Positions 54,607-63,112 of a DNA stretch of 64,000 nucleotides are shown here, in pieces; position 1 is the stretch's first letter, and the number at the start of each line of letters is the position of its first letter. The notes under the pieces were generated by a model. That model saw only the letters and a list, made by a program, of their open reading frames with translations. It was not told the origin of the DNA and made no database searches. The DNA comes from a bacterium. Its GTDB lineage: Bacteria > Planctomycetota > UBA1135 > GCA-002686595. Where the stretch lies: the NCBI GenBank assembly GCA_024226735.1, contig JAAELL010000286.1:62001-126000 (forward strand). The letters run 5' to 3'. Both the position numbers and the translations under genes were made by a program.

Positions 54607-56223
54607 GTGAAGCAGCGCTCCGCCGTCACCACACTCGCAGCGATCGGATGCCTGGCCCTGTGCGTCGCCGTGTGGGTCGACGCTCGCCGAGCCAGCTCCC
54701 GCTCGTTCGCGCGCGAGCAGGCGCCGGCGGCGGACGAGCCGATCGGAGAAGCTGCGCGCCAAGAGGCAGCGAAAGACCCCGAGCAGAACGTGGCCGACGC
54801 GCGCCAGCCGGCGGCGCGTGCCCGCGTTCGCCGCGGCTCGACGCCGCTCGCCCGTCACGTCGTGCGGCTCTCCACCCTGGGCACGCACGCCACGTTCGAG
54901 ACGGACGCGCAAGGGACCTTCGAGCTCGACCTCGATCCCACGCGCTGGGCTTTCGGCCCGCTTGCGACCGCGACGGTCCGCGATCCGCAAGGCCAGCTCC
55001 TCCTCGAGTCCCTCGTTCGTCTCGACGACCCGATCGAGCTCGTGGTCCCGACGCCGGTCGAGCTGCACGGGCGCCTGCGGTGCAGCCCCGACGTCGACTA
55101 CGGAGCGTGCCGCGTGCGCGCCTTCTCGAACGTGTACTGCGGCAGTGGACGCTTGAACGCGGACGGAGTGTTCCGCCTCGTCGTGACCGAGCCGGCTCCA
55201 TCCGGCGAATTCCTGTTGAGCTTCTTCCACGGAGACGAGGCGCTCGCAGCGTCACGCGTGAAGCGCGACGCGCTCACGTCGGAGGCTGGCGCAACGATCG
55301 ATGTGCAGTGGAAGACGGTCGCCGTGCACACGCGCGGCGAGCACGAGCGGACTCTCGCGGGCGTGGAGCTGCGCGTCGCGCGCTCGACGGACCAGGCCCC
55401 GCTGCTCGCACGCACGACAGACGCGCACGGCAGCGCGAGCCTCTCCCTGGTCGCTGGCGAGTACGTGCTGACGGTCGGAGCGAGCGGCTACGCTCCAGCC
55501 CTCGTCCCGTTCGAGGTCGAGACGGACGCCGAGCCCCAGTTCCTGATCGTGCCGCTGCGTCCCCTGGCGGCGGACGACGTATTGCGCGGGAGGGTGCTCT
55601 CGCCGATCGAGGAGCCGATCGCGGGCGCGACCGTGCGGATCCAGCCGACCTTCGGGGCGCTAGGCAGCGCGGCGACGATCGTCGAGCGCTCGGATTCGGA
55701 CGGACGCTTCGACGTCCCGTGGGACGCGCGGACCCTGTTCGACGTCGTCGTCGAACATCCCGAGCACGGGACGCTCGAGCGTGCGGCGATGACCTGCGGA
55801 GACCGCCGGTTGCAACTGCGCTACAAAGGAACCGGCACAGTGCGCGTCGAAGTCGGCGGCCCCGTTCAGTACTTCCTGCTGGAAGAGGAGCGCGTGGTAC
55901 GTTCCGGCTGGGCGCACGGCACGATCGAGCTCGACGGCCTCGCCTTGGGCGCCTATCGCTTGCTCGTGTTGGGCGCGGGTCGCGAGCGCTACGGTGAGCA
56001 GCAGGTGGCGGTCAGCGGCCTCACCCCGACGACCACGAGCATGGAGCTCACGTCGTGTCGCATGGCCAGCGGCACGCGGTCCGCTGGCTCGCTCGTCCGC
56101 GCGGTGCACCCGACCTGGCCCACGGCGGTCGTCGAGGCTTGGGCACGGACGATCTGCGCGGCGGACGGATCGTACGAGCTGCCCGTCGGTGAAGCCGAGG
56201 GCGTCGAGATCGTGCTGGAGTGA
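54607..56223 (+). CDS. Carboxypeptidase-regulatory-like (Ig-fold) exported protein
   Basis: 538 residues from GTG at 54607. One N-terminal hydrophobic segment (VTTLAAIGCLALCVAVWV) is followed by a charged linker. Repeated beta-sandwich units resemble CarboxypepD_reg domains: GTFELDLDP, LAGVELRVARSTDQ, GEYVLTVGASGYAPALVPFE, EEPIAGATVRIQPTFG. There is no catalytic domain. It may be a surface or periplasmic structural protein. A hairpin terminator follows seven bases after the stop. Confidence 0.65.
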   Translation: MKQRSAVTTLAAIGCLALCVAVWVDARRASSRSFAREQAPAADEPIGEAARQEAAKDPEQNVADARQPAARARVRRGSTPLARHVVRLSTLGTHATFETDAQGTFELDLDPTRWAFGPLATATVRDPQGQLLLESLVRLDDPIELVVPTPVELHGRLRCSPDVDYGACRVRAFSNVYCGSGRLNADGVFRLVVTEPAPSGEFLLSFFHGDEALAASRVKRDALTSEAGATIDVQWKTVAVHTRGEHERTLAGVELRVARSTDQAPLLARTTDAHGSASLSLVAGEYVLTVGASGYAPALVPFEVETDAEPQFLIVPLRPLAADDVLRGRVLSPIEEPIAGATVRIQPTFGALGSAATIVERSDSDGRFDVPWDARTLFDVVVEHPEHGTLERAAMTCGDRRLQLRYKGTGTVRVEVGGPVQYFLLEEERVVRSGWAHGTIELDGLALGAYRLLVLGAGRERYGEQQVAVSGLTPTTTSMELTSCRMASGTRSAGSLVRAVHPTWPTAVVEAWARTICAADGSYELPVGEAEGVEIVLE

Positions 56224-56230
56224 GAACGCG

Positions 56231-56256
56231 GGGCACCCCGCCGTCGCGGGGTGCCC
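56231..56256 (+). terminator. Terminator after the Ig-fold protein gene
   Basis: GGGCACCCCGC (56231-56241) pairs perfectly with GCGGGGTGCCC (56246-56256) around CGTC, seven bases after the stop codon. It also lies 11 bases beyond the end of a minus-strand gene remnant and could once have served both. Confidence 0.65.
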
Positions 56257-56266
56257 TGGGAGTCCG

Positions 56267-56386
56267 CTACTGAAGCGGGAACTGGGTCAGCGCGAAGTCG
56301 CTCCGCGAGGCGGAGTGGCAGCCGTAGCAGAGCGCCACCCCGTTGCCGTTCGCGACGAGCGCGTCGGAGCCCGTCGGGCTGGTCAC
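56267..56386 (-). pseudogene. C-terminal remnant of a c-type haem protein (cytochrome P460-like)
   Basis: Reading the minus strand, 39 codons end at a TAG (56269-56267) and include ALCYGCHSASRSDFALTQFP. The CxxCH motif followed by SDF-x-LTQ at the very C-terminus matches the end of cytochrome P460-type proteins. Upstream the frame runs directly into the CTAG element at 56387, where an in-frame TAG occurs, so the rest of the gene is missing. I infer that it was cut by the element. Family assignment is tentative because so little remains. Confidence 0.6.
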
Positions 56387-56470
56387 CTAGTGGTGTGATT
56401 CACTCTGATGGGGCATTACCGGCGGTTCGTACGGGATGCGATGCAAGGCGCGCCGACGACGCGACTCCTC
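56387..56470 (-). mobile_element. Partial CTAG palindromic element (copy 3), one half only
   Basis: It starts CTAGTGGTGTGATTCACTCT and keeps one arm and part of the core (GCAAGGCGCGCCGACGACGCGACT), aligning with the inverse complement of copy 2. Similarity ends near 56470, at the apical region, and the second arm is absent. On its left lies the haem-protein remnant and on its right a receiver-domain remnant, so the missing half was probably lost in a deletion. Confidence 0.7.
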
Positions 56471-57119
56471 TGCCAATACGGTGATACTGGGATTGGTCGG
56501 AGGAGGCCTGCAGGCGCGCGCGCAAGCGGCTCCGTTCGACCTGCTCCTCTTGGACGGGAGCATGCCGGAGATGGACGGCTACGAGGTCGCGCGCAGGCTC
56601 CCAGCCGACTCAGGCCGGACGCCCGCGATCGTCTTCCTCGATTCTCTCGAGAACTACGGCGAAGCGGCTGGGGAAGACGGGCGCCGCATGGCCGTCATCA
56701 AGAAGCCCGTCCGACAGTCGACGCTGCTCGCCACGCTGATCGAGGTCCTCGACCCAGCCAGCCAAGCGCAGCAGCTCCAGGCCCCACAGCCAGCACCGAG
56801 TCCCATGCTGGGAGCCCGAGTGCTGCTCCTCGAGGACCAGGCGGTCAAACGACTGGAGCAGGAGCGCTTCGATCTGGTCTTCATGGACGTGCAGATGCCG
56901 GTGATGGACTGCCTGACCGCCACTCGCCAGATCCGCGAGCGCGAAGCAACCGACGGCACGCGCGTCCCGATCATCGCGATGACCGCACACGCGATGAACT
57001 CAGACCGAGACCTCTGCGTCGCGGCCGGCATGGACGGGTACGTGTCCAAGCCGATTCGGGCCGGCGAGGTCCGCGCGGTGATCGAGCGTTGGCTCGCAGC
57101 CGGAAGCTCGAGCGATTAA
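56436..57119 (+). pseudogene. Remnant of a hybrid histidine kinase: two damaged receiver domains
   Basis: The frame opens inside the element half, and kinase-derived sequence starts near residue 24. The first receiver begins mid-domain (APFDLLLLDGSMPEMDGYEV) and has its KKPVRQS segment. The second receiver has the N-terminal GARVLLLEDQAV joined directly to KRLEQERFDLVFMDVQMPVM, so about 30 residues of helix 1, strand 2 and helix 2 are missing. The phosphorylatable Asp and the SKPI Lys remain. With no kinase domain and two deletions, it is probably non-functional. A TTGACG hexamer at 57137-57142 lies in the gap that follows. Confidence 0.7.
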
Positions 57120-57349
57120 CGCGGCGACGCCGCATCTTGACGGACCGCGTTTTAGTTCTCATCGAGGGGTTGCAGACCCGGGCGTGCCGTGGCAGCTTCG
57201 TGCTTCAGCACCCCCCATCCACCTCCTTAGCGTCCCTCTTCTGAAGCGTATCCGACCCGGCAGGGGCGCGCCGTCGTCGCTCCGCCCGCCTCGAACATGG
57301 CTGGCAAAAGGGAAGACCCAATGTTTCACGCCGGGATGAACCGCCCTCG

Positions 57350-57832
57350 ATGACGACCCCTCAGGGACTCGACAACATCGTCGCGACGCCGCCGATCGAC
57401 ATCCAGCTCACGACCGTCGTCGTGAACCTCCTGCTCGCCGGTGCCATGGCGCACGCCCTCGGCTTCGTGTACGTGCGCTGCGGTCGATCGCTCTCCAACC
57501 GCCGCGCGTTCGCGCGCACGTTCGTTCTGCTCGCGTGCACAACGACGCTGATCATCACCGTGGTCAAGTCGTCGCTCGCGCTCTCACTCGGCTTGGTCGG
57601 CGCACTCTCGATCGTCCGGTTTCGGGCTGCGATCAAGGAGCCCGAGGAGCTCGCCTACCTGTTCCTCACCATCGCGATCGGCCTGGGGCTCGGTGCGAAC
57701 CAACTGCAGGTCACGATCGCCGCGTTCGCCTTGATCGTCGCGTTCGTCTTCGCGAGCCGAGTCGGGCGCGGTGTGCGCTCCGACCACGACATGCTGCTGA
57801 CGGTGACCAGCGACGATCCGACCGCCGTCTAG
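57350..57832 (+). CDS. DUF4956 membrane protein, N-terminal part before an in-frame TAG
   Basis: 160 residues with about four membrane helices (QLTTVVVNLLLAGAMAHAL, TFVLLACTTTLIITVVKSSL, FLTIAIGLGLGANQLQVTIA). The DUF4956 signature SLALSLGLVGALSIVRFRAA is followed by IKEPEELAYLF. The frame stops at TAG 57830-57832 right at the linker to the cytoplasmic domain, but the same frame continues open to 58033 with a matching C-terminal domain. DUF4956 genes commonly sit next to VTC-domain and CotH genes, as here. Confidence 0.82.
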   Translation: MTTPQGLDNIVATPPIDIQLTTVVVNLLLAGAMAHALGFVYVRCGRSLSNRRAFARTFVLLACTTTLIITVVKSSLALSLGLVGALSIVRFRAAIKEPEELAYLFLTIAIGLGLGANQLQVTIAAFALIVAFVFASRVGRGVRSDHDMLLTVTSDDPTAV

Positions 57833-58033
57833 CTCAGCCAGATCGTCGAGGTGCTGACCGCTAGCTGCGCCGGCGTCAACCTGCGCCGCTTCGACGAACG
57901 TCCAGATGCGCTCGACGCGTCGTTCCAGGTCCAGTTCGACGACTTCGAGCACCTGGCCAAGAGCAAAGCTGAGCTACAGAAGCTGCACTCGGCGCTGCGC
58001 ATCTCTTTCGTCGACCACCGCGGCCTCGTGTAA
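57833..58033 (+). pseudogene. C-terminal cytoplasmic domain of DUF4956 protein, separated by the TAG
   Basis: 66 codons in the same frame as the upstream part: LSQIVEVLTASCAGVNLRRF then a segment FQVQFDDFEHLAKSKAEL and LRISFVDHRGLV before TAA. This alpha-beta domain is the expected DUF4956 C-terminus. No good internal start is present (a GTG lies at 57851), so it is probably translated only by readthrough or not at all. It ends nine bases before the CotH gene. Confidence 0.6.
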
Positions 58034-58042
58034 GCGCGCCTC

Positions 58043-60703
58043 ATGGAGATCAAGCGCTACACGCGCAGCCCGCGCCCACAACGAACGGTCCGACTACTGG
58101 AGAAGCTCGCCATTCGGCGCGGGGTGCTGCTGCGCGGCATGCTCGCGGGGGCGGTCGTTGCCGCAGCCTTCGCCGCGGGCGTGCTCCTCGAGAAGAAGGG
58201 CATCAGCGAGAAGGCCGGCAAGGTCCTCGCGCTCGACAAGCTCCAGACGGCGGCGAACTACGTCAAGAGCTTCGCGGCGAAGCCCGAGCACCTCGTCATC
58301 GACATCAAGCACGAGCACTACGAGCAGCTCGCACAGTGGCGCCAGACGGCCTTGAGGCGCAACCAGATCACGACGGACCTCAAGCAGTACGTCCCGGCGA
58401 CCGTGCGGCACGGCGAACGGTCGGTCAAGGTGGCGCTACGCCTCAAGGGTGACTGGGTCGATCACGTCAGTTCCGACAAGTGGTCGTTCCGCGTCAAGGT
58501 CAAGGGCGACGACAGCCTCTTCGGCATGAAGCGCTTCTCGATCCAGCACCCGCGGACGCGTTCGTACATCTACGAGTGGGTGTACCACCAGGGGCTCGCA
58601 CGCGCGGGAGTCGTCGCGCTTCGATACCGCTTCATCAATGTGACGATCAACGGGCGCGACCACGGGGTCTACGCCGTGGAAGAGCACTTCGCGCGCCAGC
58701 TGGTCGAGCACAACCAGCGCCGGGAGGGCGTGATCGTGCGGTTCAACGCGGACTTCCGCTACCGGCCGTTCGACAACGACGCCGGCTCGCGCAAGGTCAA
58801 AGTCCCCGGGGTCCTGCGCACGATGGTCAAGAGCGGCATCGGCTCGGAGTTCGCGGCGGACGTGACCGTCTACGACGAGGACAAACACGCGAGCGACCCG
58901 GTGCTCGACGACCAGCTGCGCCTCGCGCGCGGCCTGATGGAGGCGTTCCGCGCCGGTCGCCTGCCGGCGCACGAAGTGTTCGACATCGATCGCCTGGCGA
59001 TGTACTTCGCCGTCTCCGAGCTCTTCGGCGCGGTCTGGACGGCCGACGACTGGAGCGACATGCGCTTCTTGTACGACCCAGTACAGTCGCGGATCGAGCC
59101 GATCTCCGTCGAGGGCGGGTACTACGAGCCGCTGACGGACCTGCTCGGCGCGAAGCACACGAGCGGCGCGAGCCCGGCGATCAGTTTCCACGCGCAGATC
59201 TTCGCCGACCCGGTCTTCTTCGAGCGCTACGTGGCCGCGCTCGAAGAGGTCTCGGAACGCAGCTACCTCGACGAGCTCGTCGCGGACATCGGCGACGAGC
59301 TGCAGGACCAGCTCCGCACGCTGCACACCGAGTGGCCTCACCAGCGCTTCTCGACGGACGTGTTCCGGCGCAACGCGAGCGTGATGCGCGCGATCCTGAG
59401 CCCGAACAAGGGCCTGCACGCCTACCTCGTTTCGGACTCCGGCGGAACGTGCACGATCGAGCTCGGCGCGATCCAATCGATGCCGCTCGAAGTGCTCGGG
59501 CTATCGCGCGGCGAAGTGCGCTTCGAGCCGCGCGAGAGACTCGTCGTCCGCGGCAAGCGCCCGATGGGTCGCGTCGAGTTCACGACCGCCATCTTCGACG
59601 CCCCCGGAGGCGGTGCGGGCACAGAAGCGGACGAGGCGTACACGCTGCACTACCGCTTGCTCGGCACCGAACGCGAGCGAACGGCGGGAGTGTTTCCGAA
59701 CCCGCGCATCGAGGAGTCGGTCCTACGCGCGGACCTCTTGCGCATGGAGCCCAACCACGCTGAGTTCGATTTCCTGGAGCTGGACGAACAGGCGCGCACG
59801 ATCGAGATCGTCCAGGGCACGTGGACGGTCGAGCGTGACCTGATCCTCCCCCCGGACTACCTCGTCACGGCGGCCGCGGGCGCCCAGCTGCGACTCGCGA
59901 CGGGTGCGACGATCCTGTCGTACTCGCCCCTGCGCTGGACCGGCACCGCGGACGAGCCGATCGTCATCAGCTCCGAGGAGGTCGGTGGGCAGGGCGTCGT
60001 CGTCATGAACGCCGGGTCGGAGTCGGTCTTGCGCTTCGTCCTCTTCCAAGGCCTATCGGCCCCGCGCCAGGCCCGCTGGCAGCTGACGGGCGCAGTGACG
60101 TTCCACGAGTCACCGCTCGACATGCGCTTCTGCCGCTTCTCCGGCAACGATGCCGAGGACTCCCTCAACGTCTTTCGCTCGGACTTCACGATTCGCGACA
60201 CGACGTTCACTCGGACGCCCTCCGACGCGATCGACAGCGACTTCGCGGTCGGCAGCATCACCGACTGCACCTTCCGCGACGTCGGCGGCGACGCGATCGA
60301 CGTGTCGGGTAGCCAGGTCGAAGTGCACGGCGTCGAGATCGTCAACGTCGGAGACAAGGGCCTGAGCATCGGCGAGTCCAGCGGCCTGAACGCGAGCGGC
60401 GTGTCGATCCGCGGCGCCAACGTGGGTGTCGCCGTCAAGGACCTCTCGGACGCCTTCATCGACGGACTCGAGATCGCCGACTGCGAGATGGGCCTCGCCG
60501 TCTTCCAGAAGAAGCCCGAGTACGGGCCCGCCCGACTGCGCGTCGACGAGGTCTCGCTCCGCGGCGTCGTGACCGACCATGTCGTCGACATGGGCTGCAT
60601 GCTCCTGTACGACAAGACCGCGGTCGAGGCGACGCACGAGAGCGCGAAGAGCGTCCTCTACGCGGCCGAGAAGGAGTCGGCGACGAGCGGTCCGGGCAAC
60701 TGA
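58043..60703 (+). CDS. CotH kinase-like protein with right-handed beta-helix domain
   Basis: 886 residues. A membrane anchor near residues 28-50 is followed by a CotH-type atypical kinase domain at about 90-500 (VKVALRLKGDWVDHVSSDKW, FSIQHPRTRSYIYEWVYHQG, NGRDHGVYAVEEHFARQLVE, DIDRLAMYFAVSELFGAVW). Residues about 590-860 form NosD-like parallel beta-helix repeats (FRDVGGDAIDVSGSQVEVHG, EIVNVGDKGLSIGESSG). CotH proteins phosphorylate surface proteins in spore formers. Here, fusion to a beta-helix suggests a polysaccharide or surface-protein target. The gene overlaps the VTC gene by one base. Confidence 0.86.
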   Translation: MEIKRYTRSPRPQRTVRLLEKLAIRRGVLLRGMLAGAVVAAAFAAGVLLEKKGISEKAGKVLALDKLQTAANYVKSFAAKPEHLVIDIKHEHYEQLAQWRQTALRRNQITTDLKQYVPATVRHGERSVKVALRLKGDWVDHVSSDKWSFRVKVKGDDSLFGMKRFSIQHPRTRSYIYEWVYHQGLARAGVVALRYRFINVTINGRDHGVYAVEEHFARQLVEHNQRREGVIVRFNADFRYRPFDNDAGSRKVKVPGVLRTMVKSGIGSEFAADVTVYDEDKHASDPVLDDQLRLARGLMEAFRAGRLPAHEVFDIDRLAMYFAVSELFGAVWTADDWSDMRFLYDPVQSRIEPISVEGGYYEPLTDLLGAKHTSGASPAISFHAQIFADPVFFERYVAALEEVSERSYLDELVADIGDELQDQLRTLHTEWPHQRFSTDVFRRNASVMRAILSPNKGLHAYLVSDSGGTCTIELGAIQSMPLEVLGLSRGEVRFEPRERLVVRGKRPMGRVEFTTAIFDAPGGGAGTEADEAYTLHYRLLGTERERTAGVFPNPRIEESVLRADLLRMEPNHAEFDFLELDEQARTIEIVQGTWTVERDLILPPDYLVTAAAGAQLRLATGATILSYSPLRWTGTADEPIVISSEEVGGQGVVVMNAGSESVLRFVLFQGLSAPRQARWQLTGAVTFHESPLDMRFCRFSGNDAEDSLNVFRSDFTIRDTTFTRTPSDAIDSDFAVGSITDCTFRDVGGDAIDVSGSQVEVHGVEIVNVGDKGLSIGESSGLNASGVSIRGANVGVAVKDLSDAFIDGLEIADCEMGLAVFQKKPEYGPARLRVDEVSLRGVVTDHVVDMGCMLLYDKTAVEATHESAKSVLYAAEKESATSGPGN

Positions 60704-61404
60704 TGCGCTTCCACCACGACGGTGTGCGGTACCGCTACGAGCGCAAGTTCTACGTCGGCGAGCTGAGCCGTGCGGAGGTCGAGATGCTCGTCGCGCTCAA
60801 CCCCGCGGTGTTCTCCACCATCTTCTACCCGCGGTCGGTCAACAACATCTACCTGGACACGTGGTCCAAGGAGAGCCTGAACGACAACCTGATCGGCTCC
60901 GGTCAGGACCGCGTCAAGACGCGCATCCGCTGGTACGGTGCTCTGTTCGGCGAGGTTCGCGCCCCCAAGCTCGAGCTGAAGATCAAGCACGGGCACGTGA
61001 ACCGCAAGGTCACGTTCGAGCTCGCCCCCTTCACGATGAAGCACGGACTCCGCGCCGCGGATCTGCACTCCCTCCTGCGCCGCGCCGACATCCCGGACGC
61101 GTTGCTCCAAGACCTGCTGAAGCTCGAGCCGGCGCTGGTCAACCGCTATCGGCGCAGCTACTTCCGGTCGTTCGATCGCGCGTTTCGGGTCACAGTCGAC
61201 TCCGACCTCGAGTTCTACGCGGCCGAGCCGCGGGAGAACACCTTCCCCCCCACGCGCCCGGGTCCGGCCGGCATCATCGTCGAGCTCAAATACGCCGAGG
61301 AGATCGATTCGCGCGCGGACCAGGTGACCCAAGGGCTCCCGTTTCGCCTCACGCGCAGCTCGAAGTACGCCACGGGCGTGGCGGCCGCTCTCGATGCCTG
61401 GTGA
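60703..61404 (+). CDS. VTC-domain polyphosphate polymerase-like protein
   Basis: 233 residues forming the VTC tunnel domain: YRYERKFYVGEL, SVNNIYLDTW, DRVKTRIRWYG, KLELKIKHG, RYRRSYFRS, GIIVELKYAEEI and TRSSKYATG. The basic residues lining the polyphosphate tunnel and the metal-binding Glu are kept. In yeast the Vtc4 domain makes polyphosphate from ATP. Bacterial homologues next to DUF4956 and CotH genes are of unproven role. It overlaps the CotH stop and the next gene by 11 bases, so tight operon expression is expected. Confidence 0.9.
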   Translation: MRFHHDGVRYRYERKFYVGELSRAEVEMLVALNPAVFSTIFYPRSVNNIYLDTWSKESLNDNLIGSGQDRVKTRIRWYGALFGEVRAPKLELKIKHGHVNRKVTFELAPFTMKHGLRAADLHSLLRRADIPDALLQDLLKLEPALVNRYRRSYFRSFDRAFRVTVDSDLEFYAAEPRENTFPPTRPGPAGIIVELKYAEEIDSRADQVTQGLPFRLTRSSKYATGVAAALDAW

Positions 61405-63001
61405 CATCGTGTCGACACCCTCTCGCGTCTGTCGCACCGCAACGGCGAGCCTCTTCCTGCTCGGACTCGCGCTCGTCTTCCACCAGCTCGACGTCCTGCT
61501 CCACTTCGCCTGCAAGCTCGCCTTCGGCTCCTTTGACTACAGCGCGCTCTGCGTGCGCTCGTTTGGACTCGTCGAGATCACGTGCGTTCAAACCGCACCG
61601 ATGACGCCCACCGCACGATTGGCGACACTGCTGACGCCCGCATGCCTGTACCTGGTGACCTTTGCCACGGCCCTGCTGCTGCGCCCGCGCCTGCGAGGCC
61701 TCGCGCGCCTGATCGGCGCCTGGGTCATCGCGTTCAGCGGACTGTACGGCACCTACCTCACGGCCACGGGTCTGGTGTGCAAGAGCGGGGCGCTGGGCGC
61801 CGTGGAGCAACAGGTCGGGCACGTCGGCTGGAGCGCCGGTCTGCTCGCGGCGTTCGTCGCGTCGACCGTCCTGGCGCTACGCCGCCGCGCACTGGCAGCC
61901 GTCGAGCGCCATGTGCTGGACATGGCGATCGCACTCTTCCCCTTGATCGCGCTGACGTCGTATCGGTTCCTGCACCTCACCGAGCCAGCATCGATTGTGT
62001 GCAAGCTCGTCCTGGGCACAGCCTCGCTCGGCGTCGCGCTGCGCCATGGCGCGACGCTCGAGCGCGAGCTCACCCCCTCGAGCCAAGCCTTGCGGGCGGC
62101 CGCTGGCCTCGCTGCCTTGGTGGCCTGGATCGCTCTGCCCTCGTTCCGCCAGTTCCGGGTCAACCACTACTGGGACCTGCGTGCGCGGCCCGCGCGGCCG
62201 TACCCACCGGTCGAGCCGGGCGCCGAGATCGGTGCTGGCCTGATCGTGGCCGATGAGGAGCGCCATCGCGTGCTTCTCGTCCATCGCGACGGAACGATCG
62301 AGACGCTGATCGACGGCTTGGTCAAGCCAGAGGTCCTGCTCCACGACGTGGACAACGGTCGCATCCTCGTCGCGGGCGCGCACGAACTGCACGCCTACGC
62401 GCTGCCGTGGACCGGGCAGCCCACCGTGCTCCTGAGCGATTGGCAGCGAGACCCCATCGAATGCCTCGCCGCGACCGAGCGCGGGATCGTCGTCGGGCTC
62501 GGGGCGGACGGACTCGCGCTTCTGACACCCGAGGGCGCGCTCGAGCCACTGGCCAGCCCCGCGGGCCCGGACAGCATCCTTCCCCTCGCGGGCAACCGGC
62601 TGCTCGTCGGCACGACGCGCGCGTCCGCTCCCGGCGCCGAGACGTCGGGACTGTTCGTCGTCGATCTCGACAGCGGCGCGGTCGAGCTCGTGGAGCTCGA
62701 CCGCGCGCTCGACAACGTCGAGGTGCTCGCCCCGGACGATGGCGGCGCGTGCCTGCTCGGCATCGGCAACATGACGGAGAGTCGGATCGCCGAAGTCGCG
62801 CGCGTCGAAGAGCTGCGCCGCGTATCGAGGCTCGTGCGGGTGTCGGACGTCGAAGGCCTCACCCAGCTGACGAACGGAGAGATCGCCTTCTCGAACGACG
62901 AGATGACGACTGTCTTCGTCCTCTCGCGCCGCGGAGGAGTCTATCCCCTCGTACACCTGATCGACCCCGACGACCTGATGCAGGTCGGACCTGGTCACTA
63001 A
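61394..63001 (+). CDS. Membrane protein with C-terminal propeller-like domain, unknown
   Basis: 535 residues. The first 260 contain about seven hydrophobic segments (TASLFLLGLALVFHQLDVLL, LYLVTFATALLLRPRLRGL). The rest looks like a soluble six-strand-repeat region (AGLIVADEERHRVLLVHRDG, ILVAGAHELHAYALPWTG, GIVVGLGADGLALLTPEG) facing outside. I recognise no family. ATG at 61394 lies inside the end of the VTC gene, so it probably belongs to the DUF4956-CotH-VTC unit. Confidence 0.6.
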   Translation: MPGDIVSTPSRVCRTATASLFLLGLALVFHQLDVLLHFACKLAFGSFDYSALCVRSFGLVEITCVQTAPMTPTARLATLLTPACLYLVTFATALLLRPRLRGLARLIGAWVIAFSGLYGTYLTATGLVCKSGALGAVEQQVGHVGWSAGLLAAFVASTVLALRRRALAAVERHVLDMAIALFPLIALTSYRFLHLTEPASIVCKLVLGTASLGVALRHGATLERELTPSSQALRAAAGLAALVAWIALPSFRQFRVNHYWDLRARPARPYPPVEPGAEIGAGLIVADEERHRVLLVHRDGTIETLIDGLVKPEVLLHDVDNGRILVAGAHELHAYALPWTGQPTVLLSDWQRDPIECLAATERGIVVGLGADGLALLTPEGALEPLASPAGPDSILPLAGNRLLVGTTRASAPGAETSGLFVVDLDSGAVELVELDRALDNVEVLAPDDGGACLLGIGNMTESRIAEVARVEELRRVSRLVRVSDVEGLTQLTNGEIAFSNDEMTTVFVLSRRGGVYPLVHLIDPDDLMQVGPGH

Positions 63002-63112
63002 CCGTCCGGACTGGCTGCCACCCCACCGCACCGTTACACTAAGCCGCTCCCCCGTGTTTCGAATGACGCCGCGCCTCCTCCCCACGCACCTCGTTCAACA
63101 GCAGGCCGCACG

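Noticed and set aside
56436-57119. A functional two-receiver response regulator
   Set aside because: The first receiver lacks its N-terminal third and the second has lost about 30 residues in the middle, so neither can fold normally.
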